Origin: Elusimicrobia bacterium RIFCSPLOWO2_02_FULL_39_32
GTDB lineage: Bacteria; Elusimicrobiota; Elusimicrobia; 2-02-FULL-39-32
Length of the DNA stretch: 64,000 nt
Direction of reading: 5' to 3'
Assembly: GCA_001800135.1 (NCBI GenBank)
Contig: MGUU01000018.1
Span: 4,528-68,527, forward strand
Position 1 is the stretch's first letter. Each line of letters opens with the position of its first letter. Positions 16,690 to 24,063 of the stretch are shown here, piece by piece. The notes under the pieces were generated by a model. The model searched no databases and was not told the DNA's origin. It was given only the letters and a program-made list of their open reading frames with translations. A program made the position numbers and the translations under genes.

Positions 16690-16998
16690 TTAGTAAAGTT
16701 CTTTTTCCAATGCTTCCAGTTTTATCCTCAATTCTGTAAGTTTGTCTTCGTGCCGTTTTAGATGTTTCTTGATTTCTTCTTTTTTTGCCACGATAGTTGC
16801 TAATTTTTCATTTCCGGGTTTTTTGAGGTCATTTTTGGACAGTTCGATTTGATTTTCCAGCTGTTTTATCTCTCTGCTAATTTCCACAGATGTGCAATGT
16901 TTTAGGCAAAAATCAGCGTCATGTTTGCGTTCTGCTGCTTTCAATGGCCAGGCAAAAAGAAACGCGATGCCCACTGCAAGCGCTATTATATTTTTCAT
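16690..16998 (-). CDS. Small periplasmic coiled-coil protein
   Basis: 102 residues. A signal peptide (MKNIIALAVGIAFLFAWPLKAAE) precedes KHDADFCLKHCTSVE, with a Cys pair and two His, then a long charged coiled coil to the end (heptads of Leu/Ile with Lys/Glu). The CLKHC segment might bind metal, in line with the efflux genes downstream. A strong ribosome site, AAAGGAGGA, precedes the ATG. It is divergent from mgtE. Family not recognised; a small helical metal-binding protein of the Spy/ZraP kind is possible. Confidence 0.6.
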   Translation of the reverse strand: MKNIIALAVGIAFLFAWPLKAAERKHDADFCLKHCTSVEISREIKQLENQIELSKNDLKKPGNEKLATIVAKKEEIKKHLKRHEDKLTELRIKLEALEKELY

Positions 16999-17330
16999 GG
17001 TTGTGTTCCTCCTTTCTTTAATTTGGTTGCTTTAATTAAGGAAATCTACTTTTCCTTCTTCACTATAGCCAAACAATTGAAATTAGAAAACCTTGCGGTT
17101 TTTTTTAAAGGAAGCATACAATTCACAGAACCGCTAGGAATTTTGAGGATAGAGGTTAGGGATCAAGCTGTGTTGGTGAATGTCCAGAGAGGCTCATTTG
17201 TATCTAAGGATATAAATATGCTAAAAATGTGTGATTCAAATTAAAAAAAGAATTATTTTAGTTCAAAATGAAACATTACATCAGAAAAAACGAAATAAAA
17301 ATATAGAACTATCAGATAAAAATAAGAATT
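16999..17330. other. Divergent intergenic region between 16998 gene and mgtE
   Basis: 332 bases without a supported gene. It holds the bipartite element A (17071-17100) serving the minus-strand gene. I looked for an M-box magnesium riboswitch before mgtE and could not recognise its conserved core. A tiny plus-strand frame (17219-17244) is too short to support. Confidence 0.6.
17071..17100 (-). promoter_or_regulatory. Shared bipartite element A (AACC-N4-GGTT, 11 nt, ATTGTTT)
   Basis: On the minus strand AACCGCAAGGTT, 11 nt, ATTGTTT; same order and spacing as element B at 16498-16527. It lies 73 bases before the ATG of the coiled-coil protein. The palindromic half followed by T on the plus strand also resembles a weak terminator, but the second copy with fixed spacing favours a regulatory site. 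Confidence 0.45.
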
Positions 17331-18731
17331 ATGCCAGAGCCGCATCCAATAGAAATTTTTATTCCAGAAATAAGGATGCTCATTCAAAATAAACAATTTG
17401 ATGAGCTTAGAAACCTGCTTTCTGAAATTAACCCCATAGATATCGCAGACGGGCTTTCCCGTTTTCCTCAGGAACAGCAGCTTTTAATTTTTAAATTGTT
17501 AGGGTCCGTCCGTTCCATTGAAGTTTTTGAGGAATTAGACATGTCTGAACAGCAGTATCTAATTCAGCATTTGGAAGATCAAACCATTGCTCCGCTATTA
17601 GAAGGTATTCCAACAGATGTTGCAGCCAAACTCTTTAAAAAACTTCCGGAACGATTTGTGAAAAAAATGACGATACTAATGAAAAAGGAAAAAATAGAAG
17701 TGGTTCAAAATGTACTAGAGTATCCTGCTAAGAGCGCAGGGGCTCTTATGCAAACAGAGTATATTGTTCTGACAGTAGATATGACTGCCCGATCCAGCAT
17801 TGAACGGCTGCAGGCCAGCCTGCGCGTGCGTAAGAATATGCTTATTCATACGCTTTATGTGATAGGCAACAATGGAAAATTGTTAGGTGGAATTACGGTT
17901 AATACTTTGATTGCAGCTCCGCCGGATATTAAGGTTAGAGACATCATGTCCCCTGTTAGCTTGCTTAAAATTTCAGCTAAAATGGATAAGGAAGATGCTG
18001 CAAAGGTTTTTTCTCGTTATAAACTTATTTCCGCGCCTGTGGTGGATGAGGAAAATCGTTTGATGGGAATTTTAACTGTGGATGATATGGTGGAAGTCAT
18101 TCAAAATGCGGATACAGAAGATATTCAGCGTTTTGGTGGTGTGGAGGTTTTAGATGAACCTTATTTTAAGGTTCCGTTTTTTAAGATGATCCAAAAACGT
18201 GGAACATGGTTAAGTGTTTTATTTATTGGAGAGATGTTGACTGCTACTGCTATTGGTTTTTTTGAAAAAGAGATTGCAAAAGCAGTTGTCCTGGTTCTTT
18301 TTATTCCTTTGATTATCAGTAGCGGCGGAAATTCAGGCTCCCAAGCAGCTACCTTAGTGGTAAGAGCCATGGCACTGAAAGAGATTTCATTTGGGGATTG
18401 GTGGCGGGTTTTAAGAAGGGAGTTTGCTTCTGGACTTGTTTTGGGCTCTATTTTAGGCGCTTTTGGTTTTTTAAGGATATTTTTGTGGTCACAATTTACA
18501 AATGTTTATGGTCCTCATTACTTTTTTGTGGCCTTGACTGTGAGCATCGCTTTGCTATTTGTGGTTTTGTGGGGAACACTTTCTGGTTCGCTCCTGCCAA
18601 TTGTGCTGCGCAGGTTAGGAGTAGATCCTGCGGTAGCTTCAGCGCCTTTTGTTGCTACTTTAGTTGACGTAACTGGTTTAATTATCTATTTTTCAGTTGG
18701 TCTTTTTCTCCTTCAAGGCACTTTACTTTGA
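17331..18731 (+). CDS. mgtE: Magnesium transporter MgtE
   Basis: 466 residues, usual for MgtE. Domains in order: the superhelical N domain (about 1-130, with DGLSRFPQEQQLLIFKLL), two CBS domains (about 135-255, the second with APVVDEENRLMGILTVDDMV), a connecting helix and five membrane helices (about 285-465). SSGGNSGSQAATLVVRA is the MgtE channel motif that binds magnesium in the pore. The N and CBS domains sense cytosolic magnesium and close the channel. It stands alone, divergent from the metal cluster, and starts at the ATG 17331 with no strong ribosome site. Confidence 0.95.
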   Translation: MPEPHPIEIFIPEIRMLIQNKQFDELRNLLSEINPIDIADGLSRFPQEQQLLIFKLLGSVRSIEVFEELDMSEQQYLIQHLEDQTIAPLLEGIPTDVAAKLFKKLPERFVKKMTILMKKEKIEVVQNVLEYPAKSAGALMQTEYIVLTVDMTARSSIERLQASLRVRKNMLIHTLYVIGNNGKLLGGITVNTLIAAPPDIKVRDIMSPVSLLKISAKMDKEDAAKVFSRYKLISAPVVDEENRLMGILTVDDMVEVIQNADTEDIQRFGGVEVLDEPYFKVPFFKMIQKRGTWLSVLFIGEMLTATAIGFFEKEIAKAVVLVLFIPLIISSGGNSGSQAATLVVRAMALKEISFGDWWRVLRREFASGLVLGSILGAFGFLRIFLWSQFTNVYGPHYFFVALTVSIALLFVVLWGTLSGSLLPIVLRRLGVDPAVASAPFVATLVDVTGLIIYFSVGLFLLQGTLL

Positions 18732-18791
18732 ACCTGAAATTTGGGAAATAAAATATTCTGCTTTAAGTTAATTTTTTGGCGTTTTTATCTC

Positions 18792-18820
18792 TTGAATTAA
18801 CGTGATATAACTGATATACT
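18792..18820 (+). promoter_or_regulatory. brnT promoter with overlapping direct repeat
   Basis: TTGAAT (18792-18797), 17 nt, TATACT (18815-18820), then five bases to the brnT ATG. Two copies of TGATATA (18803-18809 and 18812-18818, nine-base period) overlap the -10 box, a good candidate operator for the BrnA ribbon-helix-helix antitoxin. The spacing again predicts a leaderless mRNA. Confidence 0.6.
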
Positions 18821-18825
18821 ACTTT

Positions 18826-19095
18826 ATGCCACAATTTGAGTTTGATTCTCAAAAAAGTAAACGGAACAAGGCAGTGCATGGGATTGATTTTTTGGAAACA
18901 CAAAAGCTTTGGGCGTCAGCGCATGTGCTTGTGAGAGCCAAGTTCGTACAAGGAGAAAATCGTTCTGCAATCATTGGAGAAATAGGGCATAAATTTTATG
19001 TGGCTATTTTTACCGAACGCAGGGATATTGTAAGAATCATTAGCTGCCATAGAGCTGATCGGAGGTGGGTAAGACATTATGAACAAAAAATATAA
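18826..19095 (+). CDS. brnT: BrnT-family toxin (DUF497)
   Basis: 89 residues. FDSQKSKRNKAVHGIDF, then RSAIIGEIGHKFYVAIFTER and RIISCHRADRRWVRHYEQ, match DUF497/BrnT ribonuclease-like toxins (RelE-like fold), where the basic residues near the C-terminus act in RNA cleavage. The gene precedes and overlaps by 17 bases a CopG-like antitoxin, the normal brnT-brnA order. No ribosome site precedes the ATG, which lies five bases after the -10 box. Confidence 0.88.
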   Translation: MPQFEFDSQKSKRNKAVHGIDFLETQKLWASAHVLVRAKFVQGENRSAIIGEIGHKFYVAIFTERRDIVRIISCHRADRRWVRHYEQKI

Positions 19096-19351
19096 AAAAA
19101 ATCATGATCCATGGATTACAGCTGAAGAATTTGATGCTAAGTTTGAGCGCGGTGAAAATATTTTTAAATATTTGGATTTTAAAAACGCCCTGGCTGTTAA
19201 AAAAATAAATGTGGATTTTCCCATTTGGATGGTTAAACTTTTGGATGAAGAGGCAAAGAAACTCAATATTTCAAGACAGGCTGTCATAAAAACATGGATT
19301 CATGATCGTCTCTTGAATATCCCACAATTTAGCCATAAAGGGAGATTTTAG
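19079..19351 (+). CDS. brnA: BrnA-family antitoxin (CopG-like)
   Basis: 90 residues. The C-terminal part, INVDFPIWMVKLLDEEAKKL followed by NISRQAVIKTWIHDRL, is a ribbon-helix-helix DNA-binding unit as in BrnA; the N-terminal 45 residues would wrap the toxin. It should repress its own operon, perhaps at the TGATATA repeats over the brnT -10 box. It overlaps the toxin gene by 17 bases and ends ten bases before argD, so argD may receive read-through from this promoter. Confidence 0.85.
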   Translation: MNKKYKKNHDPWITAEEFDAKFERGENIFKYLDFKNALAVKKINVDFPIWMVKLLDEEAKKLNISRQAVIKTWIHDRLLNIPQFSHKGRF

Positions 19352-19361
19352 CAATAGCTTC

Positions 19362-20540
19362 ATGGATTATTTTAAAGAAGAAGAGAATTTTATTTTTCAA
19401 ACCTATCGCAGGCAACCGCTCTTGTTAGTTAAAGGCAAGGGCTCTTATGTTTGGGATCACAAAGGAAAAAAATACCTTGACTTTTTTTCCGGGCTGGGGG
19501 TCAATAATTTAGGACATTGTTTCCCACGCGTTGCTCATGCCATCTCTTCTCAAGCCAAAACACTCATGCATACCTCTAATTTGTACTATACGCTGCCGCA
19601 AATTGAATGCGCTAAAGAATTAGTCAGAAGAACTTTTCCGGGAAAAGTTTTCTTCTCTAATTCAGGAGCAGAAGCGAATGAATGCGCTATAAAACTAGCG
19701 AGGAGATGGGGTAAAAAGAATGGCGATGGCAGATTTGAGATCATTACTTTTCAGAATTCGTTTCATGGTAGAACCATGGCCACTCTTTCCTTGACCGGCC
19801 AAGAAAAATTTCAAAAAGGATTTGACCCTCTTTTAGAAAAAGTTGTTTATGCAAAATTTAATGATCCAGACTCCGTGCAAAAATTGGTTACTAAGAATAC
19901 TTGCGCTATTTTTGTGGAACCAGTTCAGGGGGAAGGAGGGGTGAATCCTGCTGAAAAAAGTTTTCTAGAGTTTTTAAGAAAAATTTGTAATGACCATAAT
20001 CTTCTTTTGGTTTTTGATGAAGTACAGTGCGGCATGGGACGATCAGGACATCTCTTTTTTTATCAATATTTTGGTATGGAACCTGATATTTTAACCATGG
20101 CAAAAGCTTTAGGCGGTGGTCTGCCCATTGGATGCACTTTGGCAAAAGAAGAGGTTGCTTCACTGTTTAACAAAGGAGATCATGCTTCAACCTTTGGAGG
20201 TAATCCTGTGGTTTGCAAGGCAGCCCTCAGCGTGCTAAGAGAGTTGAACAAAAAACGTCTTGATTCTGTAAAAGGAAAAAGCAAAATTTTAATTGAAGGT
20301 TTGCAAAAACTAAAAAAACAGTTTCCATCTTTAATTTTAGAGGTCAGAGGGATGGGTCTTATGTTAGCTTTAGAGTTAAAGGTTGAGGGGGATCAGTTGG
20401 TGGAACGCGCAAGAGAGCAAGGTCTTTTAATTAATTGCACCCAAGGAAAAGTTTTAAGATTTTTACCTCCATTGATTATTACTCCAGTTGAGATTAAAAG
20501 CGCGCTTATAAAGTTAGAAAAATGTTTCAAAGATTATTAA
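19362..20540 (+). CDS. argD: Acetylornithine aminotransferase
   Basis: 392 residues, usual for ArgD. Class III PLP aminotransferase: converts N-acetylglutamate semialdehyde to N-acetylornithine in arginine synthesis, and may also serve lysine synthesis. Seen: FSNSGAEANECAIKLAR (about 98-114), FDEVQCGMGRSG (219-229) and the PLP lysine K248 in TMAKALGGGLPIG, followed by TFGGNP. First of a tightly packed cluster with proA (19-base overlap), nadD and yqeK. Succinylornithine transaminase or ornithine aminotransferase cannot be fully excluded by sequence alone. Confidence 0.9.
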   Translation: MDYFKEEENFIFQTYRRQPLLLVKGKGSYVWDHKGKKYLDFFSGLGVNNLGHCFPRVAHAISSQAKTLMHTSNLYYTLPQIECAKELVRRTFPGKVFFSNSGAEANECAIKLARRWGKKNGDGRFEIITFQNSFHGRTMATLSLTGQEKFQKGFDPLLEKVVYAKFNDPDSVQKLVTKNTCAIFVEPVQGEGGVNPAEKSFLEFLRKICNDHNLLLVFDEVQCGMGRSGHLFFYQYFGMEPDILTMAKALGGGLPIGCTLAKEEVASLFNKGDHASTFGGNPVVCKAALSVLRELNKKRLDSVKGKSKILIEGLQKLKKQFPSLILEVRGMGLMLALELKVEGDQLVERAREQGLLINCTQGKVLRFLPPLIITPVEIKSALIKLEKCFKDY

Positions 20541-21772
20541 AAATTGCGCGGCAGTCTAAGGAAGATTCTAGAACTATGGCTCTTCTTCCAGACAAAATCA
20601 AGAAATCTGCTTTAAAAAAAGCTGCGGCCCATCTTTTAGAAAATGAAGAGAAAATTTTAAAAGCAAATCAAAAAGATATTGAGCTTGCAAAAAAAAATAA
20701 GCTTTCCAATGCATTGATAGATCGTCTATTGCTAAATCCTAAGAGGATTAAAGATTTAGCTAAGAGCGTGGAAGAGATAGCTGAGCTTCCTGATCCTAAT
20801 GGGGAAGTGATTAGAGACTGGCAGAATTCTAAAGGGTTAAGAATTCAAAAAAAGAGAGTGCCTTTGGGAGTCATTGCGATTATTTTTGAATCCAGACCTA
20901 ACGTTACAGCAGAAGCCGCTGCTCTATGTTTAAAAGCAGGCAATAGCGTGATCTTGCGCGGAGGAAGCGAGGCGTTTAATTCTAATACAGCGATATCCAA
21001 AATTTTTAATGAAGCAGTAGTTCAAGAAGGCATCCCTCCTCATGCTGTTACCATGATTTTAGACCCTAATCGGAAAAATATTTACGCACTTTCTAAAATG
21101 GACCAGTGGATTGATCTCCTGATTGCCCGGGGCTCTGAACAGATGGTTCGAGAAATTAGAGAGCAGGCCACTGTTCCTGTGCTTGGACATGGAAAAGGGG
21201 TTTGCCATGTTTATATAGATTCTGTCTGTGATCAAAAAATGGCTGAAAACATTGCCTTGAACGCTAAAGTTCAAAGACCTGGAGTTTGCAATGCCATGGA
21301 GACTTTGCTTATTCATGAGTCTCAAGCCAAAGAACTTTTGCCTTCTCTTGCAAAAAAATATTTAGATGCAGGCGTGCTTCTTAAAGGGGATGAAATCAGC
21401 CGAAAAATAGTTCCTCAAATTCAAAAGGCGGGCGAAGAGGATTGGAAAACAGAATATCTGGATCTTATTTTATCTATAAAAATAGTTAATTCTTTAGAGG
21501 AAGCGATTGTTCACATTAATCGTTACGGTTCAGGCCATACAGAAGCGATTGTCACAAAATCCAAAGAAAACGCTAAGAAATTTTTGCAAGAGGTGGATGC
21601 GGCAGCGGTTTTTCATAATAGTTCTACCCGCATGCATGACGGAGCTGTTTTTGGTTTAGGAGCGGAAATTGGAATCTCTACGCAAAAACTGCATGCGCGC
21701 GGCACCATGGGAGTGAGAGAATTAACAACAACTAAATATGTGGTTTATGGAAAGGGCCAGATTCGCGGATGA
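20522..21772 (+). CDS. proA: Glutamate-5-semialdehyde dehydrogenase
   Basis: 416 residues, typical for ProA. Reduces glutamyl 5-phosphate to glutamate semialdehyde with NADPH, the second step of proline synthesis. Seen: PLGVIAIIFESRPNVTAEAA (114-133) and the catalytic Cys256 in VQRPGVCNAMETLL, ending in the conserved RGTMGVRELTTTKYV. ProB, which makes the substrate, is not in the window. The stop overlaps the nadD start (ATGA), so the two are translationally coupled. Confidence 0.95.
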   Translation: MFQRLLKIARQSKEDSRTMALLPDKIKKSALKKAAAHLLENEEKILKANQKDIELAKKNKLSNALIDRLLLNPKRIKDLAKSVEEIAELPDPNGEVIRDWQNSKGLRIQKKRVPLGVIAIIFESRPNVTAEAAALCLKAGNSVILRGGSEAFNSNTAISKIFNEAVVQEGIPPHAVTMILDPNRKNIYALSKMDQWIDLLIARGSEQMVREIREQATVPVLGHGKGVCHVYIDSVCDQKMAENIALNAKVQRPGVCNAMETLLIHESQAKELLPSLAKKYLDAGVLLKGDEISRKIVPQIQKAGEEDWKTEYLDLILSIKIVNSLEEAIVHINRYGSGHTEAIVTKSKENAKKFLQEVDAAAVFHNSSTRMHDGAVFGLGAEIGISTQKLHARGTMGVRELTTTKYVVYGKGQIRG

Positions 21773-22350
21773 GGATTGGAATTTTTGGCGGTTCCTTTGA
21801 TCCTATTCACAAAGGACACCTTGCTTTAGCAAAAAGTTCCATTAAAGAAATAAAGTTAGACAAGCTTTTTTTTGTTCCTGCGAAAATTTCTCCTTTTAAG
21901 AAAAATAAATCCATTAGCTCTCCTCTTAACCGTCTTAAAATGGCGCATTTGGCGGTTAAGAAAATTCCAAAATGCAAAGTTTCTTCTTTTGAGCTAAAGA
22001 CCCCAGGGCTTTCTTATACTTTTCTTACTCTTAAAGTTTTTAAGAAAATTTTTCCTAAAGAGGATCTCTTTTTTTTGATGGGGAGCGACGCTTTAGCTGG
22101 TTTTAAAAAGTGGCATAAGTGGAGAGATATTTTAAAAATTTGCAGTTTAGTTGTGGGGCAAAGGAGCGGTGAAAAAACCGTAATAGAACTTCCCATAGGA
22201 TTTGAGGGACGAGTTCTTTACCTTAAAGCAAAAATGCCAAAAATTTCCTCAACAGAAATTCGCTCTGCTTTTAAAGAGAGACAAAATCTTTTTGAAGTTT
22301 GTCCCAAGGAAGTCGCTCAATATATTTGCAAACATCATCTTTATGATTAA
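21769..22350 (+). CDS. nadD: Nicotinate-nucleotide adenylyltransferase
   Basis: 193 residues. Adenylates nicotinate mononucleotide in NAD synthesis. Seen: GGSFDPIHKGHL (7-18), the nucleotidyltransferase signature with HxGH, and ISSTEIRSAFKE near the C-terminus, the second nucleotide-binding motif. The order proA-nadD-yqeK is common across bacteria. It overlaps yqeK by eight bases. Confidence 0.95.
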   Translation: MRIGIFGGSFDPIHKGHLALAKSSIKEIKLDKLFFVPAKISPFKKNKSISSPLNRLKMAHLAVKKIPKCKVSSFELKTPGLSYTFLTLKVFKKIFPKEDLFFLMGSDALAGFKKWHKWRDILKICSLVVGQRSGEKTVIELPIGFEGRVLYLKAKMPKISSTEIRSAFKERQNLFEVCPKEVAQYICKHHLYD

Positions 22351-22918
22351 TGAAGTTAAAATTATAAATTACTTAAGAAAAAATTTAACAAAACAAAGAT
22401 TCAATCATGTTTTAGGCATGGCGGAATTTGCAAGAAAATTAGCTTTACATCATGGGCTTAAAGGGGACAAGGCAAAACTAGCCGGGCTTTTGCATGATTT
22501 GGCTCGTAATTGGAATGAAAAAAAATTGATTGAATATTCAAAAAATCGTTTTTTAAGAATCCCGCATAAAAAATTTATAATGGAGTTTCAGCCGATTTTA
22601 CTACATAGTTTTGTAGGAGTAGATCTTGCAAAGAAGATTTTTCATGTAAAGGATAAAAATATTTTATCTGCTATTGCCAAACATTCATTTGGAGCGGTTC
22701 AGATGTCTTCTTTTGATAAATTGATTTATGTTGCAGACTTAGCTGCGCCGGATAGAACTTATAGAGGAGTAGAATTTTTAAGGAAGATTGCCTATAAAAA
22801 TTTGGATCAAGCTTTTATTGAAGGCATAAAGAAGAAAATCAGTCATCTTTTAGAGGTAAATGAAAAAATTTATCCTGAGGCTGTAAGGGTCTGGAACTTT
22901 TGGGTAAAACAGGATTAA
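22343..22918 (+). CDS. yqeK: YqeK-like HD-domain Ap4A hydrolase
   Basis: 191 residues from the ATG at 22343, chosen because longer starts run inside nadD and the family starts about here. The HD phosphohydrolase pattern is visible: RFNHVLGMAEFA, then GLLHDLARNW, HSFVGVDLA and DLAAPDRTYRGV. YqeK enzymes cleave diadenosine tetraphosphate to two ADP. Follows nadD, as usual. The last 19 bases overlap the next gene. In many genomes rsfS comes soon after; here it lies about 11 kb away (34315). Confidence 0.9.
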   Translation: MINEVKIINYLRKNLTKQRFNHVLGMAEFARKLALHHGLKGDKAKLAGLLHDLARNWNEKKLIEYSKNRFLRIPHKKFIMEFQPILLHSFVGVDLAKKIFHVKDKNILSAIAKHSFGAVQMSSFDKLIYVADLAAPDRTYRGVEFLRKIAYKNLDQAFIEGIKKKISHLLEVNEKIYPEAVRVWNFWVKQD

Positions 22919-23973
22919 AGCTAACCCTAAGCCTCTTTGGCCTATTGCTTATACTAGCCATCGCAGGTAGTTTATGGATATCCTCTGAAAGTGTTTTATC
23001 TCAAAACTTGCAAAAAGAGGCTCCTCTTTTTGGGCTTTTAATTGGCACAGAAGAATTAACTCAACCCTCGCAACTTAAGCTCATAGCGCTGGCGCGGTAT
23101 GCCCCAAAAACAAGGGATTTAGATCTTCTTTCAATTCCTATAAATACTAAGCTTGGAATCCCAGGACAGTCCAATAAGAAGATAAATGAAATTTTTAGTT
23201 TAGCCTATAAGCAAAGTAACTTTAATCAAGAATTTTCTTCCAGAGAGTTGATCAGGGTTGTGGAATGGCTTCTCTTTTCAAAATCAAAGACATTTCATCC
23301 CAAGATAAGTTTTTTCCTTAAGATGGATTATAAAAATTTAGGGAAATTAGTAAACTCTTTAGGGGGAAGCAGAAGTTGGCAAGAAGAGTTTAGGGAAGAG
23401 CTGTTTTCAGATAAAGAAAAAAAATCTTTTTTTTTAGAAGGACTTTCCTGGTTTAAGGATGGGAACTACAGAGTGAGCAGTAATTTAAATAAGTTAGAAA
23501 AATTTTTATTATTTTTTGAAATGAAAGATTTAAGCCAAAAAGAGATTCGTTTTTTTCGTTTGCCCGGAATTTTAAAAGAAGATGCATGGCTTCCTCTGCC
23601 GGAAGAAATCCAGACCACAGTTCAGCTTTTATCCGCCAGAGGTCAAGAGAATCAGCTTACGGGATTTAAGCAAAGTTTTCTTTCTAAAAATTCTACAATT
23701 AAATTGGCTGTTTGGAACGCTTCTAACAGAAAAAATAAAGCTTGGGAAGCAGCGCAAATTTTAAGAAAAGAGGGTTTTGACGTGATGCAGTGGGGAAATT
23801 ATAGTTCTTTTCAAAAGCGAAGTTGGGTTCTGGATTATAAAGGGGACCCTTCCAAAGCCCGGGAACTTAAAAAATTGCTCTTTTTTCCAGAACTAGAAAT
23901 TTTAACCCAAGTGCAAAGTAATTCTTTAGTGGATATGGATCTGATTTTAGGAGAAGATTATGATTCGGATTAA
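22900..23973 (+). CDS. LytR_C-domain protein with a degenerate LCP-like domain
   Basis: 357 residues from a TTG at 22900. One N-terminal membrane helix (about 9-28). Residues about 40-170 resemble a LytR-CpsA-Psr domain in layout (LFGLLIGTEEL, DLDLLSIPINTKLGIPGQ), but the usual R-D-T-R catalytic segment is replaced by INTKL. The last about 90 residues, IKLAVWNASNRKNKAWEAAQ onward, are a LytR_C domain. The lost Arg/Asp suggests it no longer transfers wall polymers and may bind them or a partner. Follows yqeK, a common position for lytR. Anchored in the inner membrane, domains periplasmic. Confidence 0.6.
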   Translation: MGKTGLKLTLSLFGLLLILAIAGSLWISSESVLSQNLQKEAPLFGLLIGTEELTQPSQLKLIALARYAPKTRDLDLLSIPINTKLGIPGQSNKKINEIFSLAYKQSNFNQEFSSRELIRVVEWLLFSKSKTFHPKISFFLKMDYKNLGKLVNSLGGSRSWQEEFREELFSDKEKKSFFLEGLSWFKDGNYRVSSNLNKLEKFLLFFEMKDLSQKEIRFFRLPGILKEDAWLPLPEEIQTTVQLLSARGQENQLTGFKQSFLSKNSTIKLAVWNASNRKNKAWEAAQILRKEGFDVMQWGNYSSFQKRSWVLDYKGDPSKARELKKLLFFPELEILTQVQSNSLVDMDLILGEDYDSD

Positions 23974-24063
23974 TTTTTTGGATTGTTTTTAGAAGCCAGA
24001 GGTGGATCAGAGGTTAGAAGATTTATCAGGTGAGGACAATATGAAAATAGGAGAACTTTAGTT

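Noticed and set aside
16921-17244. A 107-codon plus-strand frame between the coiled-coil gene and mgtE
   Set aside because: Its first part is antisense to the signal-peptide gene at 16690-16998 and it has no ribosome site; the second part is not recognisable as a protein family.
17100-17330. Possible M-box riboswitch before mgtE
   Set aside because: The conserved core sequences of the M-box could not be found by eye in this stretch.
23974-24063. Possible glmS ribozyme before glmS
   Set aside because: Only 90 bases lie between the genes, too short for the ribozyme, and no conserved core is visible.
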